DNA from: Bradyrhizobium sp. NDS-1 | Lineage (GTDB): Bacteria > Pseudomonadota > Alphaproteobacteria > Rhizobiales > Xanthobacteraceae | NCBI RefSeq assembly: GCF_032918005.1 | Contig: NZ_CP136628.1 | Span: 7,425,501 to 7,489,500 of the forward strand | DNA length: 64,000 nt | Reading direction: 5' to 3' | In this document: one piece after another, positions 53,993-63,647 of the stretch | Layout of the letters: each line of letters starts with the position of its first letter | How positions within the stretch are numbered: position 1 is the stretch's first letter | Notes under the pieces: generated by a model | The model's database searches: none | Told to the model about the DNA's origin: nothing | What the model saw: the letters and a program-made list of their open reading frames with translations, nothing else | Translations under genes and position numbers: made by a program

Positions 53993-54940
53993 ATGTTTGC
54001 CTATCTCGTGCGACGCCTGTTCCTGATGCTCGTGACCCTGTTCGGGATCTCGATCGTCATCTTCCTCCTGCTGCGTATCGTGCCCGGCAATATCGTCGAC
54101 ATCCTGTTCGCCGCCGCCGGCTATGTCGATCCCGCCGACAAGGCCAATCTGGAGAAGGAGCTCGGCATCGACCAGCCGCTGATCGTGCAATATTGGCACT
54201 GGATCAGCGGTTTTCTGCGCGGCGACTTCGGGTACTCATACGTCTCCGAGAAGCCCGCGCTGCAGGAGATATTGCCGCGGATTCCGATCACGGCGAAGCT
54301 TGCCGGCCTGGCGCTGTTGTTCTCGGCCTCAATCGGCATTCCCCTGGGTGTCATCAGCGCCGTGAAGCAGGGTACGCGGCTGGATTACTTCTTGCGCGTC
54401 GTCAGCCTCAGCGGCTTGTCGCTGCCCTCGTTCTGGCTCGGCCTTTTGATCCTCACCGCGTCGGTGGCGATGTTCGGCCAGATGCCGATCTTCAATCCGA
54501 ATCCGCAGACCTGGCTCGAGGCGTTCGCAACCTATGCGGTCCCGGCCGCCGCGGTCGGCTTCCGCAGCGCGGCGCTGACCATGCGCATCACCCGCTCCTC
54601 GATGCTGGAAGTGCTGCGGCAGGATTACATCCGCACCGCACGTGCCAAGGGCGCCTCCGATATCGCGGTGAACTATCATCACGCGCTGAAGAACGCGATC
54701 CTGCCCGTCATCACCGTGATCGGCATCGAAGCGGCATTCCTGATCGGCGGCCTGATCGTCACCGAGACCGTGTTCAACATCCCCGGCGTCGCCCGCTTCC
54801 TGGTCGAGGCGATCCGCTGGCGCGACTATCCGATCGTGCAGAATCTCGTGATGCTGATCGCCGTCGTGGTGGTGAGCGCGAATTTCATCGTCGACATGCT
54901 GTACGCGGTGTTCGACCCGCGTATCAGGTACACGGATTAG
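53993..54940 (+). CDS. ABC transporter permease, DppB type
   Basis: Inner-membrane protein of 315 residues. It begins MFAYLVRRLFLMLVTLFGISIVIFLLLRIVPGN and contains GDFGYSYVSEKPALQEILPRIPITAKLAGLALLFSASIGIPLG. The EAA loop is RTARAKGASDIAVNYHHALKNAILPVIT. The next gene begins 9 bases later. It forms the channel with the DppC-type partner. Confidence 0.94.
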   Translation: MFAYLVRRLFLMLVTLFGISIVIFLLLRIVPGNIVDILFAAAGYVDPADKANLEKELGIDQPLIVQYWHWISGFLRGDFGYSYVSEKPALQEILPRIPITAKLAGLALLFSASIGIPLGVISAVKQGTRLDYFLRVVSLSGLSLPSFWLGLLILTASVAMFGQMPIFNPNPQTWLEAFATYAVPAAAVGFRSAALTMRITRSSMLEVLRQDYIRTARAKGASDIAVNYHHALKNAILPVITVIGIEAAFLIGGLIVTETVFNIPGVARFLVEAIRWRDYPIVQNLVMLIAVVVVSANFIVDMLYAVFDPRIRYTD

Positions 54941-54949
54941 GAGGCCGGC

Positions 54950-55843
54950 TTGGCCGCGATCGACTACGATCTCGAACTACGGCGGGCCGGCGCGCATGCG
55001 ACCGGCGGCTGGCGTCGCGTGCTGTTTATGGCGCAGAGGCACGTGCTCGGCGCGGCCGGGCTCGCCATCATGACCTTGTTCGTGCTCACCGCGATCTTTG
55101 CCGACTTCATCGCGCGCTATGATCCCCTGACGATCGATTCCACGCGGGCGCTGGCCCGGCCGAGCCTGGCGCACTGGATGGGAACCGACTCGTTCGGCCG
55201 CGACGTATTCAGCCGCATCATCCACGGCGCGCGCATCTCGCTGGCTGTCGGCATCGGCTCGACCGCGCTCGGCGGCACCATCGGGGTCATCGTCGGGCTG
55301 ACATCAGGCTATCTCTCCGGCTGGGTCGATCTCGTATTTCAGCGCGTTTCCGACGTTCTTCAGGCGCTGCCGCTGCTGGTCCTCGCCCTCATCATGACGG
55401 CAGCTCTCGGCCCGTCCTTGCCGAACGTCATCATCGCCATCGCCATCCCGCTGATCCCGACCGTGTCGCGCGTCATTCGTGCCAATACGCTGGCGCTGCG
55501 CGAGCAGCCCTTCGTCGAAGCCGCCAAGTCGATCGGCATGAGCGAGATCCGCATCGCGCTCCGCCATGTGCTGCCGAACACGCTGGCGCCGCTGATCGTG
55601 CTCGCGACCGCCCAGCTCGGCTCGACCATCCTCACCGAAGCCTCGCTGTCCTTCCTCGGCCTCGGCATTCCCGAGCCTTATCCGTCATGGGGCCGGATGC
55701 TTTCGGAGTCCGCCGCCGAATATGTGCGCACCGCGCCCTGGCTCGTGATCTTCCCGGGCATTGCCATCAGCCTCGCCGTGTTCGGCGCCAACCTTTTCGG
55801 TGACGCCCTGCGCGACATCCTGGACCCGAGGCAACGCGGCTGA
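54950..55843 (+). CDS. ABC transporter permease, DppC type
   Basis: Inner-membrane protein of 297 residues. The hallmark [27 protein letters not shown] and the EAA loop [28 protein letters not shown] are present, followed by [23 protein letters not shown]. The start is TTG 54950, with GGAGG at good spacing. The stop overlaps the next start in TGATG. Confidence 0.94.
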   Translation: MAAIDYDLELRRAGAHATGGWRRVLFMAQRHVLGAAGLAIMTLFVLTAIFADFIARYDPLTIDSTRALARPSLAHWMGTDSFGRDVFSRIIHGARISLAVGIGSTALGGTIGVIVGLTSGYLSGWVDLVFQRVSDVLQALPLLVLALIMTAALGPSLPNVIIAIAIPLIPTVSRVIRANTLALREQPFVEAAKSIGMSEIRIALRHVLPNTLAPLIVLATAQLGSTILTEASLSFLGLGIPEPYPSWGRMLSESAAEYVRTAPWLVIFPGIAISLAVFGANLFGDALRDILDPRQRG

Positions 55844-56846
55844 TGGCGGACAGATCCGATCTCGTGCTCGAGGTGAAAAACCTGAAGACGGTGTTCTTCA
55901 CCAATTCCGGCCTGTTCAAGGCCGTGGACGATCTCTCGTTCAGCGTGAAGCGAGGCGAGACGCTGGCGATCGTCGGCGAGTCCGGCTGCGGCAAGAGCGT
56001 CACCGCGCTGTCGCTGATGCGGCTGGTGCCGGATCCGCCCGGCCGCATCGTCGGCGGCTCGGTCTCGCTCGAAGGCACCGATCTGCTGGCGCTGGACGAA
56101 ACGCAGATGCGCGCCGTCAGGGGCAACCGCATCTCCATGATCTTCCAGGAGCCGATGACCTCGCTCAATCCGGTCATGCGGATCGGCGACCAGATCGTCG
56201 AGGCCGTGCGGCTGCACCGGAGCCTCTCAAGCAAGGAAGCCGGCAACATCGCGGTCGAGATGCTGCGCCTGGTACGCATCCCCGAGCCGGCGCGACGTGC
56301 GCGCGAATATCCGCATCAATTGTCCGGCGGCATGCGCCAGCGCGCGATGATCGCGATGGCACTGGCCTGCCGGCCGGCGCTGCTGATCGCGGATGAGCCG
56401 ACCACCGCACTCGACGTCACCATCCAGGCGCAGATCCTGGCCTTGATCCTCGACCTTCAGAAGGAGCTCGGCACCGGGCTCGTGCTGATCACGCATGATC
56501 TCGGCGTCGTCGCGCAGACGGCGCAGCGCGTGATCGTGATGTATGCGGGGAGGAAGGTCGAGGAAGCCAGCGTCGAGGCGCTGTTCGCGGCGCCAAAGCA
56601 CCCCTACACGCGCGGGCTGATGGCGTCGATTCCCGCGGTCCCCGCACCCGGCGTCGTCGCACCGGCGCGGCTGAACGAAATTCCCGGCACCGTGCCGTCG
56701 CTGGTCCGATTGCCGAGGGGTTGCGCCTTCGCGCCGCGCTGCAAGCTTGCGATCAAGCGTTGCGAGGCCGAATACCCGCCGCTGGCGGATTGGGGCGGCG
56801 GCCATCTCGCCGCCTGCTGGCGCGCGGAAGAAGCCGCGGAGGTGGC

Positions 56847-56850
<4 letters not shown>
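55843..56850 (+). CDS. ABC transporter ATP-binding protein, DppD type
   Basis: ATPase of 335 residues. Walker A is GESGCGKS (about residues 47-54), Q-loop [12 protein letters not shown], signature LSGGMRQR, Walker [14 protein letters not shown] and H-loop ITHDLGVV. The C-terminal extension with [22 protein letters not shown] carries the cysteines typical of the oligopeptide branch, where an iron-sulfur cluster has been described. Overlaps neighbours on both sides. Confidence 0.95.
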
Positions 56851-57804
<954 letters not shown>

Positions 57805-57833
<29 letters not shown>

Positions 57834-58617
57834 GCCGCAGCGCCCGGATCACCGGCCACGCGGCCAGCGCGGCAGCCAGATGCTTGAGGGTGTGGCCCGA
57901 GACGATGTGCCCGGTCGCTTCGAAAATAAGTGCGTCACCGAGCTCGAAAAGCTTGGCCAGCACATAGAACGCAATCACGGCACCGAGCGGCACGCCGAGC
58001 GCGCCGGGCCGGGGCCGCGTCAACGCCAGGCCGACGACCAGCGCCATGCCGCCGTACTGCACGACGACCCATGGCGTGAGATTCTCACGCGCCACCCAGG
58101 CCGCCAGCAGGCCGGCGATCATCATCAGCACCAGCACGGCTTCACCGGCGCGCGCGCTGACGCGCTCACTGGCTGCGATACCCAGAAAGCCCGCGAACGC
58201 GACTGCCATGCCGAGCCGGTCGGCCACGAGCCGTTGCGGCATGTCGGGGTCCAGATGATAGAAGCCCGAGCCCAGGCACGTGAGGATCAGCCCCACGAAT
58301 AGCGAGCTCGCACCGACGGGCGCATCGTAGCGGGCGCGCAAGCGCTCCGAACCCCAGACGCCCATCGCGAGGAAGGCGAAATTGCTCAGCACATCGCCGG
58401 CGTTGGGTATGCCGAGCCAGGCGCGGCTATCGACGAAGTGCGGAATGTGCCAGGCGGCGGCGGGCATCGCGGGCGCCAAAAGCGCCACTAGAACCAGGAG
58501 GATGAGCGCGCAGGTCAGATATTTTTCGCCGGCTTGCGGGGCGCCGAACGAGAGGTGGCGGGTCACTGAGGGGAGTATGGAAGAGGTCGCTTGGGTCGGA
58601 CCATTTGCGCGCAACAT
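57805..58617 (-). CDS. Alkaline-ceramidase-like membrane hydrolase (CREST superfamily)
   Basis: Inner-membrane protein of 270 residues with about seven helices. The CREST motifs can be seen: a Ser in [15 protein letters not shown], the His/Asp region [10 protein letters not shown]...[12 protein letters not shown], and the His pair in [17 protein letters not shown]. In eukaryotic relatives these bind zinc and cut ceramide. ATG 58617 has GGGAG at good spacing; the longer frame to 58704 runs through the operators and is rejected. Its 3' end overlaps the DppF-type gene. The lipid substrate in this bacterium is unknown. Confidence 0.8.
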
Positions 58618-58633
58618 AAAAGGGCTCCCGGAC

Positions 58634-58681
58634 AATGAACATCGTTCAATATTCGTAGCGCGAAATTGAACAAGGTTCAAT
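58634..58681 (-). promoter_or_regulatory. Tandem operators in the promoter of the ceramidase-like gene
   Basis: Two palindromes with the same core: AATGAAC-ATC-GTTCAAT (58634-58650) and the perfect ATTGAAC-AAG-GTTCAAT (58665-58681). Their centres are 31 bases apart, close to three helical turns, so two dimers would sit on the same face. The size is right for a TetR-family repressor. On the minus strand TTGTTC and TATTGA lie between them with 16-base spacing, a fair -35/-10 pair. The nearer operator ends 17 bases before the start codon. Confidence 0.65.
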
Positions 58682-58760
58682 ACGAATGAGAATGCCGCCC
58701 GCAAGGGTAACTAGTTTGTTGAAATTACTTGCGTTTCTTCGTCAACCCGCGCGGTGCTGC

Positions 58761-58883
58761 AAGGTGGGCAACGCGACTTGTCCGCCGTGGCTCGAAGAGC
58801 GAAGGCGGAAGCGTGCCCACGCATATCTCGCGAACGATCAGGTGTTCGTGGGCACGGCGCTGTGCGCCTTTGCCCTCCCTACG
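58761..58883. repeat. Dispersed repeat related to the GTAGGGTGGGCAA family
   Basis: Contains AAGGTGGGCAACGCGACTTG, GCGTGCCCACGC, GTGGGCACGGCGCTGTGCGCC and ends TTTGCCCTCCCTACG. A clearer member lies at 63548-63638. It fills the gap between the ceramidase promoter and the end of the biotin carboxylase gene. The small open frames across it are not supported as genes. Confidence 0.5.
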
Positions 58884-60867
58884 ATGCCGCGCTAGCCACC
58901 CCGATCTCCGCCACGATCCGTCCCGTGGTCACCTGCTCCCCCTCGGCGACGTCGATTGCTGCGATGACGCCATCGATGCCGGCCTTGTGGACGTGCTCCA
59001 TCTTCATCGCCTCCAGCGTCAGCACCGGCTGGCCGGCGGTGACCCGGTCGCCTGGCTTGACCAGGACGGCGACGACACGGCCGTTCATGGCGGCGCGGAC
59101 CTTGCCATCCCCGCCGTTGGCTGCGGTGGCCTTCGGCGCGGCGAGGGTGAGATCGGTGACCGCAAGCGGCATACCGCGGTGCTGGAGATAGAGCCGATCG
59201 CCGTCGCGCAGGAGCTTTGCGCTGTCCATCACGCCGTCGCGGCGGAAGCGGATGGCGTCCGCATCGAGCTGGTCGATCTCAAACCTGTCCTGCCTGCCAT
59301 CGGTGACGACACTGTAGCTGCCGTCGCGTTCGCGCGTGACTTCGAGCTCCAGCGTCTGGCCGGCGATCTCGATCTTCGCCGGCAGCGGGAACGTTGCCGA
59401 CAGGCTCCGGCCCGTCCGCCACGAAGGCGCGCGCGGATTTGTCACGTAGAGCAGCAGGCCCGCCAGCGCCGTATCGAATGCCGCGTCCGCGCGCGGCGCC
59501 AACAGTTCGTCGCGGTGTACGCCGATGAAGGCCGTCGTCGCCTCGCCCTTGGCAAAGCCGGGATGACGCAGACACGACAGCAGGAACGACTGGTTGGTGG
59601 TCACTCCGAAAGCGGTGAGCTGCTCGAGGCCGACGATCAGCCGTCCCCTCGCCTCCTCGCGGGTGACGCCATGGCTGATCACCTTGGCGATCATGGAATC
59701 GTAGAACGGCGGGATCTCCGAACCCGATTGCAGCGCGTGCTCGACACGGATGCTTTCGGGAACCTGCCAGCGCGCCATGCGGCCCGACTGCGGCATGAAG
59801 TCCTGCCCGGCATCTTCCGAACAGAGCCGCACCTCGATGGCGTGGCCGGAGAGCTTGATGTCCTGCTGCTTCACCGGCAGCGGCTCGCCGCGCGCGACAC
59901 GTAGCTGCAGCTCGACGAGGTCGAGACCGGTGATCGCCTCGGTGACGGGATGCTCGACCTGAAGGCGGGTGTTCATTTCCATGAAGTAGAACTCGCCGCT
60001 GCTATCCAGCAGGAATTCCAGCGTACCAGCGCCCTCATAGCGCAGCGCCTTCACGGCCGCGACCGCGACTTCGCCCATCCTGGCCCGCAGCTCCGGCGTG
60101 ACCGCCGGCGACGGCGCCTCCTCGATCAGCTTCTGATGCCGCCGCTGCACCGAGCAATCGCGCTCGCCGAGATGAATGGCGTTGCCGTGGCTGTCCCCGA
60201 ACACCTGGATCTCGATGTGGCGCGGGTTCTGGATGGCGCGTTCGAGGATCACCGTCGGATCGCCGAACGCAGCCTTCGCTTCCGAGCGCGCGCTGCGCAG
60301 CGCATCGGGGAAGGATGCCGCGTCGGTGACAAGCCGCATGCCGCGCCCGCCACCGCCGGCGACCGCCTTGATCATCACGGGAAAGCCGATCTTCCTGGCC
60401 TCCGCGAACATGATCTCGTCGCCCTGCTCGGCCCCTTGATAGCCGGGCACAATGGGCACGCCGGCCTTTTTCATGATCTCCTTGGCGCCGGCCTTGTTAC
60501 CCATCGCCTCGATCGCCTGCGGCGACGGCCCGATGAAGACGAGCCCCGCATCCTTGCAGGCTTGCGCGAAATCTTCGTTCTCGGCGAGGAAGCCGTAGCC
60601 GGGGTGAACGGCATCCGCGCCGCTCGCCTTGGCAGCCGCGATGATCGCAGAGATGTTGAGATAGGATTGGGCCGGCAAGGCTTCGCCGATGCGCACAGCC
60701 TGGTCAGCCTGGCGCACATGCAGCGCATCCCGATCCGCATCCGAATAGACCGCGACGACACCGAGGCCGAGCTGCCGCGCGCTGCGCATCACGCGCAACG
60801 CGATCTCGCCGCGGTTGGCGATCAGGACTTTGAAGAACGGCCGGTGCTGCACTGATCCGTTCCTCAT
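58879..60867 (-). CDS. Acyl-CoA carboxylase, biotin carboxylase/biotin carrier subunit
   Basis: Cytoplasmic enzyme of 662 residues. The biotin carboxylase part begins FFKVLIANRGEIALRVMRSARQLG, with VHPGYGFLAENEDFA, the glycine-rich AGGGGRGMRLV and MEMNTRLQVEHPVTEAITGLDLVELQL. The biotin carrier domain lies at the C-terminus with the biotinyl Lys in EAMKMEH. It starts within the last bases of the carboxyltransferase gene (ATGA). Length and partner resemble geranyl-CoA carboxylase AtuF or methylcrotonyl-CoA carboxylase; the choice is open. Confidence 0.93.
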   Translation of the reverse strand: MRNGSVQHRPFFKVLIANRGEIALRVMRSARQLGLGVVAVYSDADRDALHVRQADQAVRIGEALPAQSYLNISAIIAAAKASGADAVHPGYGFLAENEDFAQACKDAGLVFIGPSPQAIEAMGNKAGAKEIMKKAGVPIVPGYQGAEQGDEIMFAEARKIGFPVMIKAVAGGGGRGMRLVTDAASFPDALRSARSEAKAAFGDPTVILERAIQNPRHIEIQVFGDSHGNAIHLGERDCSVQRRHQKLIEEAPSPAVTPELRARMGEVAVAAVKALRYEGAGTLEFLLDSSGEFYFMEMNTRLQVEHPVTEAITGLDLVELQLRVARGEPLPVKQQDIKLSGHAIEVRLCSEDAGQDFMPQSGRMARWQVPESIRVEHALQSGSEIPPFYDSMIAKVISHGVTREEARGRLIVGLEQLTAFGVTTNQSFLLSCLRHPGFAKGEATTAFIGVHRDELLAPRADAAFDTALAGLLLYVTNPRAPSWRTGRSLSATFPLPAKIEIAGQTLELEVTRERDGSYSVVTDGRQDRFEIDQLDADAIRFRRDGVMDSAKLLRDGDRLYLQHRGMPLAVTDLTLAAPKATAANGGDGKVRAAMNGRVVAVLVKPGDRVTAGQPVLTLEAMKMEHVHKAGIDGVIAAIDVAEGEQVTTGRIVAEIGVASAAS

Positions 60868-62486
60868 GGGCGGGCCACCGAAAACTGCATGCGCTGGGGC
60901 GTGCGCGCATCGCCCTCGCGGCAGATCGCGAGCACTTCGGACAGCACCGCACGGCTGTCGCGCGGATCGATCACGCCATCGTCGAGCACGCGCGCACTGG
61001 TCGAGAACACGTCCATCTGGCCGTCGAACACGCCGATGATCTGCGCCTTCATGGCATCCAGCTTGTCCTTCTCGATCGGCTTGCCGCGGCGCGCGGCGGC
61101 GGCCTCGGTCACGATCGCCATGGTTTCAGCCGCCTGCTCGCCGCCCATGACCGCGGTCTTGGCGTTGGGCCAGGAGAAGCAGAAGCGCGGATGAAAGCCA
61201 CGGCCGCACATGCCGTAATTGCCGGCGCCGAAGGAGGCGCCGCAATAGATGGTGATCTGCGGCACCGTGGCCGACGTTACCGCCTGGATCATCTTGGAGC
61301 CGTGCTTGATCATGCCGGCTTCTTCATAGGCCTTGCCGACCATGTAGCCCGTGGTGTTGTTGAGATAAAGGATCGGCGTGCGGGTCTGGCAGCAGGCCTG
61401 GATGAAATGCGTCGCCTTGTTGGCGCCGGCGGGATCGAGCGGACCGTTGTTGGTGATGATGCCGATCGCCTGGCCCTCGATGCGGGCATGACCGCAGACC
61501 GTGGCTGGGCCGTAGTTCGGAGCCATCTCGGTGAAATCGGAATCGTCGACGATGCGCGCAATCACCTGCTTCATGTCCACGGTGCGCTTGTGGTCCATCG
61601 GCATGATGCCGAGCAGCTCGTCCTGGTCGTAGCGTGGCGGCTTGAATAGCGGAGCCGCCTTGCCCGGCCGCTCCCATTCCATCGCCGCCATGATCTCGCG
61701 GGCGATGCGAAGCGCGTCGCGGTCGTCTTCAGCCAGGTAGTCGCCAAGGCCGGACACTTGCGTGTGCATCTCGGCGCCGCCGAGCTCCTCCTCGGTCGCG
61801 ATCTCGCCGGTCGCCGCCTTCAGCAGCGGCGGCCCCGCGAGGAACGCGCGGGTGCGGCCGCGCACCATGACGATGTAGTCGGAGAGGCCGGTTTGATAGG
61901 CACCGCCGGCAGTCGAAGAGCCATGCGTGACGGTGACGACGGGCAGGCCTGCCGCCGAGAGCCGGGCGAGATTGCGGAAGATGTTGCCGCCGCGGACAAA
62001 GTCCTCGACGCGGTAGCGCAAAAGGTTGGCACCGGCGCTTTCGACGAGCTGGACATAGGGCAGCTTGTTCTCGAGCGCGAGCTCCTGCACCCGCAGCGTC
62101 TTGTCGAGACCGTAAGGTTGCAGCGCGCCGGCATCGATGCCGGCATCGTTGGCGCTGACCATGCAGCGGATGCCCGAGACGAAACCGATGCCGGCAATGA
62201 CGCCGCCGCCGGCCACGCTCTTGGCGGCATCCGGCACGTCGAACATGTAGCCGGCGAGCGTCGACAGCTCGATGAAGGGCGCGCCGGGATCGAGCACCAG
62301 CGCGACGCGCTCGCGCGGCAGCAACTGTCCGCGCTTGTGGAAGCGGTCCTTCGCTGCCGCCGAAGCCGCGCGGGTGCGCTCCTCCAGCGCGCGCATGCGG
62401 TCGATCAGGCCGAGCATGCCGTCGCGGTTGGCCTGGTAGGCGGCGCTGCCGGGGGAGATGGTGTTTTCGAGAATGGACACGTTCAA
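60864..62486 (-). CDS. Acyl-CoA carboxylase, carboxyltransferase subunit
   Basis: Cytoplasmic subunit of 540 residues with two crotonase-like halves. Family blocks are RFHKRGQLLPRERVALVLDPGAPFIELS, THGSSTAGGAYQTGLSDYIVMVR, ILYLNNTTGYMVGKAYEEAGMIKHGSKMIQAV and CGASFGAGNYGMCGRGFHPRF. GYMVGKAYEEAGMIKHGSKMI is closer, from memory, to geranyl-CoA carboxylase AtuC than to typical methylcrotonyl-CoA carboxylases. It transfers CO2 from biotin to the acyl-CoA. Upstream, after a repeat, lies the BKACE gene. Confidence 0.92.
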   Translation of the reverse strand: MNVSILENTISPGSAAYQANRDGMLGLIDRMRALEERTRAASAAAKDRFHKRGQLLPRERVALVLDPGAPFIELSTLAGYMFDVPDAAKSVAGGGVIAGIGFVSGIRCMVSANDAGIDAGALQPYGLDKTLRVQELALENKLPYVQLVESAGANLLRYRVEDFVRGGNIFRNLARLSAAGLPVVTVTHGSSTAGGAYQTGLSDYIVMVRGRTRAFLAGPPLLKAATGEIATEEELGGAEMHTQVSGLGDYLAEDDRDALRIAREIMAAMEWERPGKAAPLFKPPRYDQDELLGIMPMDHKRTVDMKQVIARIVDDSDFTEMAPNYGPATVCGHARIEGQAIGIITNNGPLDPAGANKATHFIQACCQTRTPILYLNNTTGYMVGKAYEEAGMIKHGSKMIQAVTSATVPQITIYCGASFGAGNYGMCGRGFHPRFCFSWPNAKTAVMGGEQAAETMAIVTEAAAARRGKPIEKDKLDAMKAQIIGVFDGQMDVFSTSARVLDDGVIDPRDSRAVLSEVLAICREGDARTPQRMQFSVARP

Positions 62487-62494
62487 CTTGCTCC

Positions 62495-62574
62495 GTCGTT
62501 CCGGGGCGATGCGACAGCATCAAACCCGGAACCTCGAGATTCCGGGTTCACGCTTCGCGTGCCCCGGAATGACA
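62495..62574. repeat. Dispersed palindromic repeat, inverted copy of that at 20391-20467
   Basis: Carries GTCGTTCCGGGGCGATGCG at the left, the hairpin AACCCGGAACCTCGAGATTCCGGGTT in the middle and CACGCTTCGCGTGCCCCGGAATGAC at the right. Compared with the 20.4 kb copy the order is reversed. It separates the BKACE gene from the carboxylase genes. Confidence 0.75.
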
Positions 62575-62582
62575 GGATGTGG

Positions 62583-63449
62583 CTAGCGATTCGTCCCAAA
62601 GATCTTCCGCGCCTCGGCGGGAGACGCGATCTCGCGGCCCGCACGTCTTGCGCAGGCGGCGATGGCTTCGATGAGCTGGCCGTTCGACGTCACCTTCTTG
62701 CCGTCGGCGAGATAGAAGGCGTCCTCGAGGCCGGTGCGCAAATGGCCGCCGAGCTCGGCGCAGCGCTGGTGCAGCGGCCAGATCTCCTCGCGGCCGATGG
62801 CGGTGACCTGGAAATGCGCCTCGGGACGCTTCAGCTTGATCAGGATCGGGAGCAGCTCCGGATCAGCAGGCATGCCGGACGCAACGCCCATGACGAAGTT
62901 GTATTCGAGCGGTCCCTTGTACATGCCGACCTGGCGGTACATGCCGACGCAGCGCACGATGCCGACGTCGAAGCACTCGAACTCGGGGACGGTGCCGACC
63001 TCGTTCATGACGTCGAGATAATCCTTCACCTTCTCGACCGCGTTGTCGAACATCATCGGCGGCCAGGCCCAGGTGTTGTCGGCCTTGACCTTCAGGTAAT
63101 TCAGGGAGCCGGCGTTGCAGGCCGCGATCTCGGGCTTGGTCTCGCGGATGCAGTCCAGTGCGCCTGAGTAGTTCGGCCCCGACACGCCCGAGGTGTGATT
63201 GATGATCACGCCGGGGCAGGCTTCGCGGATCGCCTGTTGGATCTCCCTGCTGACCGCGACTTCCCAGGACGGCAGATGCCCCTTGTTCGGCGCCTGCTGG
63301 CGCAGATGGATGTGCATGATGGAGGCGCCGGCATCGAACGCTGCCTTGGCCTCGCGCGCCATCTCTTCGGGCGTCACGGGCACGTTGTGCTGCTTCGGGT
63401 CGGTGAGCACGCCGTTCAGCGCGCAGGTGATGACGGCCTTGTCGCTCAT
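62583..63449 (-). CDS. BKACE-family enzyme (beta-keto acid cleavage, DUF849)
   Basis: Cytoplasmic enzyme of 288 residues. The zinc ligands are visible in SIMHIHLRQQ (two His), and INHTSGVSGPN, AACNAGSLNYLK and EFECFDVGIVRCVGMY are typical blocks of the family, which condenses a beta-keto acid with acetyl-CoA to give acetoacetate and a new CoA ester. I chose ATG 63449 over GTG 63467. It leads the cluster with the acyl-CoA carboxylase. Together they may degrade a keto acid and then carboxylate an unsaturated product. Confidence 0.9.
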   Translation of the reverse strand: MSDKAVITCALNGVLTDPKQHNVPVTPEEMAREAKAAFDAGASIMHIHLRQQAPNKGHLPSWEVAVSREIQQAIREACPGVIINHTSGVSGPNYSGALDCIRETKPEIAACNAGSLNYLKVKADNTWAWPPMMFDNAVEKVKDYLDVMNEVGTVPEFECFDVGIVRCVGMYRQVGMYKGPLEYNFVMGVASGMPADPELLPILIKLKRPEAHFQVTAIGREEIWPLHQRCAELGGHLRTGLEDAFYLADGKKVTSNGQLIEAIAACARRAGREIASPAEARKIFGTNR

Positions 63450-63547
63450 GCCACTAATGTCTCGCACGTTGAGAATTCAACGGCTGCGATCATGTGATGG
63501 GCGGCATGCGGCTTCTTGCGCGGAGAAGCTGGAAAAAACGACGAATT

Positions 63548-63638
63548 CGTAGGGTGGGCAAAGGCGCCCTTGCGCCGTGCCCACCATCTTCTCGATCGCA
63601 AGAAATGCGCGGGCACGCTGCGCTTTGCGCACCCTACG
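63548..63638. repeat. Dispersed repeat with CGTAGGGTG...CACCCTACG ends
   Basis: The ends CGTAGGGTGGGCAAAG and CTTTGCGCACCCTACG are near inverted copies, with GCGCCCTTGCGCCGTGCCCAC and GCGGGCACGCTGCGC inside. It lies between the AraC-type gene and the BKACE gene and may end transcription of the former. Confidence 0.7.
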
Positions 63639-63647
63639 GCAGCGGCG

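Noticed and set aside
58618..58704. 29-codon N-terminal extension of the ceramidase-like gene
   Set aside because: It would run through the twin operators and promoter, and ATG 58617 has a good ribosome site.
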